NCBI GenBank assembly: GCA_964615375.1
Contig: CAZTOW010000001.1
Span: 186,001-250,000, forward strand
Source of the DNA: CAZKWG01 sp964615375
GTDB lineage: Bacteria > Myxococcota_A > UBA796 > CAZKWG01
Reading direction: 5' to 3'
Length of the DNA stretch: 64,000 nucleotides
This document shows positions 62,904 through 64,000 of the stretch, piece after piece (position 1 is the stretch's first letter; each line of letters begins with the position of its first letter). The notes under the pieces were generated by a model. The model was not told where the DNA came from and ran no database searches. It worked only from the letters and a program-made list of their open reading frames with translations. The position numbers were made by a program, and so were the translations under genes.

Positions 62904-63897
62904 CGTCAGCCTCCGCCTGCGGCAGATCCAGCAGCACGCCCTTGGGGCTCAGCTCGTGCGCGCTCTCCCGAGGTCCGTGGTTGACCCAGCGCCCGCGCTG
63001 AAGGGACAGCATCGCCCCGCTCTCCAGGGTGACGCAGCGCGCGGGCCCGAAGCGCCGGGCCAGGGCGCCGACGCGCGGGGCGTCGTCCAGGCGGAGCCGG
63101 TGGTTCGCGTCGGGGAAGAGCACGAGCCTGGGCACGACGCCGAGCCCGCGGTCGAGCAGCTCCGGGTCTCCGACCCCGTGGGGCGGATCATCGTGGAAGA
63201 GCACGACGCGCTCGGTGAGCGCCATGGCCCCCGCCGACCAGGCCGCCACGCCCAGCCCCGCGGCGTTGGCCGCGCAGAGCAGGCCGTCCATCCCGAAGAA
63301 GGCGAGCCGGTTTCGCAGCACGCCGACGTGGCCGCCCGTGATCACCACCGCGCGGGCCTCCAGCAGCAGCTCCTGGGCGCGGGCGCGCACCTGCGCCACC
63401 TCGTCGTGGGCCTGCGGATCGAAGCGGGCCTCGAAGGCCTGATGGACCGCGCCCACGAGCTCCAGGAAGCCGCGGTCGATCTCCTGGAGCGAGCCCACCG
63501 CCGCCGTCAGGAAGTGATCGACCAGCTCCGGGTCCTCGTGCCGGCGGGAGACCAGGCGCCGCGCCGCGCTGATGGCCGGGTGCAGGCGCACGCGGTAGAG
63601 CGCCTTGATCTTGCGCACCCGGGCCTGCCGCTCCTTGTAGGCGCTGGCGAGCTCTGGCGCGGTGCGGGAGATGCGCTCGAAGGCCGCGTAGAGCGGCAAC
63701 GAGACGGCGTCCGGGTGGATGTCTCGCCGCAGGGTCGCCTCGTCGGCCTCGTCCTGGCGCCAGCCGGCCGAGATGCAGACGATGGGGCCGCTCCGGGGGG
63801 AGGGCGCGGCTGCGCCGAGGCGCTCGAGCAGGTCGAGCGCGGCGCGGAGGTTGGGGTGAGGGCGCTGGGGTCCGAGGAGGACCACGGGTCCGGGCAT
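62887..63897 (-). CDS. Peptidase S51-like (cyanophycinase/glutamine-amidotransferase-like) protein
   Basis: 336 residues. The core resembles the S51 family: VVITGGHVGVLRNRLAF, GVAAWSAGAMALTERVVLFHD (nucleophile Ser in the SAGA elbow), then a GLGVVPRLVLFPDANHR segment with the catalytic-type His. S51 enzymes include cyanophycinase and alpha-aspartyl dipeptidase. The N-terminal half (HPNLRAALDLL, IVCISAGWRQDEAD) is also typical. I chose the ATG at 63897; an opening further up starts with Arg-rich sequence. It is the first gene of the four-gene unit. Confidence 0.75.
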   Translation of the reverse strand: MPGPVVLLGPQRPHPNLRAALDLLERLGAAAPSPRSGPIVCISAGWRQDEADEATLRRDIHPDAVSLPLYAAFERISRTAPELASAYKERQARVRKIKALYRVRLHPAISAARRLVSRRHEDPELVDHFLTAAVGSLQEIDRGFLELVGAVHQAFEARFDPQAHDEVAQVRARAQELLLEARAVVITGGHVGVLRNRLAFFGMDGLLCAANAAGLGVAAWSAGAMALTERVVLFHDDPPHGVGDPELLDRGLGVVPRLVLFPDANHRLRLDDAPRVGALARRFGPARCVTLESGAMLSLQRGRWVNHGPRESAHELSPKGVLLDLPQAEADDAPGA

Positions 63898-63951
63898 GCC
63901 CCGGCACGTTAACGCGCGTGACGCCTTCTCGGAAAGGCCACACGGTCGGCG

Positions 63952-63972
63952 TTGCGGGGCTTCCTGCCGCAA
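63952..63972. promoter_or_regulatory. Inverted repeat upstream of the S51/esterase/ATP-grasp unit
   Basis: TTGCGG, nine bases, CCGCAA, about 55 bp before the chosen start of the first gene. It could be an operator, or a terminator of whatever lies beyond the window. The rest of the window's last 100 bp shows no gene I can support. Confidence 0.3.
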
Positions 63973-64000
63973 GGTAGAGCGACGAATGTCTCGAAGTGCA

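Overview
The window is GC-rich, gene-dense DNA from a Gram-negative, double-membrane bacterium, most likely a Myxococcota (former deltaproteobacterial) relative. The main clues are: about a dozen lipoproteins with very short signal peptides followed by Asp/Ser/Thr/Gly/Glu-rich linkers; several FG-GAP/VCBS lipoproteins with MopE-type Cys-Asp repeats; a C-terminal Cys/hydrophobic/Arg-cluster tail like MYXO-CTERM; two eukaryotic-type Ser/Thr kinases; and the gene order lysS-lolC-lolD-bamA-skp-lpxD-fabZ. The placement is inference; there is no rRNA marker. I found no rRNA, tRNA, CRISPR array, insertion sequence or prophage. No gap between genes exceeds about 230 bp; the largest are 17913-18141, 43435-43658 and 15059-15261.

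Layout. 1-6.2 kb: a partial gene coupled to an alpha/beta hydrolase; a minus-strand unit of an ASPIC/UnbV FG-GAP lipoprotein, a tetraheme lipoprotein and an SDR; a secreted protein with a MYXO-CTERM-like tail plus a membrane protein; then a Phd-ParE toxin-antitoxin pair with two palindromic operators. 6.2-15 kb: an NCS1 transporter, lipoproteins, pssA, a nucleotidyltransferase with an M23 peptidase lipoprotein, a hemerythrin, a seven-bladed FG-GAP propeller and a GT-C glycosyltransferase. 15-18 kb: a NYN-domain protein convergent with minCDE. 18-29 kb: another FG-GAP lipoprotein, a 1238-residue protein with annexin repeats and its downstream partner gene, a lipoprotein hydrolase, and a substrate-binding/LysM fusion overlapping a Ser/Thr kinase. 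29-41 kb: a long plus-strand run for outer-membrane biogenesis (lysS, LolC-type permease, lolD, bamA, skp, lpxD, fabZ) that continues almost without gaps into a Ser/Thr kinase, a TPR protein and a periplasmic-binding lipoprotein. 41-53 kb: two alkaline-phosphatase-superfamily proteins, a nucleosidase, a PAS-GGDEF-EAL protein, an SDR, a 5'-nucleotidase lipoprotein and a calpain-family protease with an EF-hand-like loop. 53-64 kb: small lipoproteins, a winged-helix/ATPase/TPR regulator, a glutathione transferase, a B12-type radical SAM protein and a compact minus-strand set of S51-like peptidase, Fes-like esterase, ATP-grasp protein and second esterase.

Three things stand out. (1) An annexin-repeat protein and a calpain protease, both from calcium-linked families best known in eukaryotes, share a short N-terminal motif ([YF]GNS[WF][ML]) in low-complexity leaders, suggesting a common export or loading route. 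(2) A 13-bp AT-rich palindrome close to CTAGATAATCTAG occurs four times in this GC-rich DNA. Three copies lie in unrelated genes in the same codon phase, written with rare synonymous codons, which suggests that the DNA sequence itself matters. (3) The S51/esterase/ATP-grasp/esterase unit looks like an uncharacterised small-molecule or peptide pathway.

Many convergent gene pairs end in palindromes that contain or touch both stop codons, probably acting as compact two-way terminators. Many same-strand neighbours overlap by 1-17 bp, which points to translational coupling throughout.
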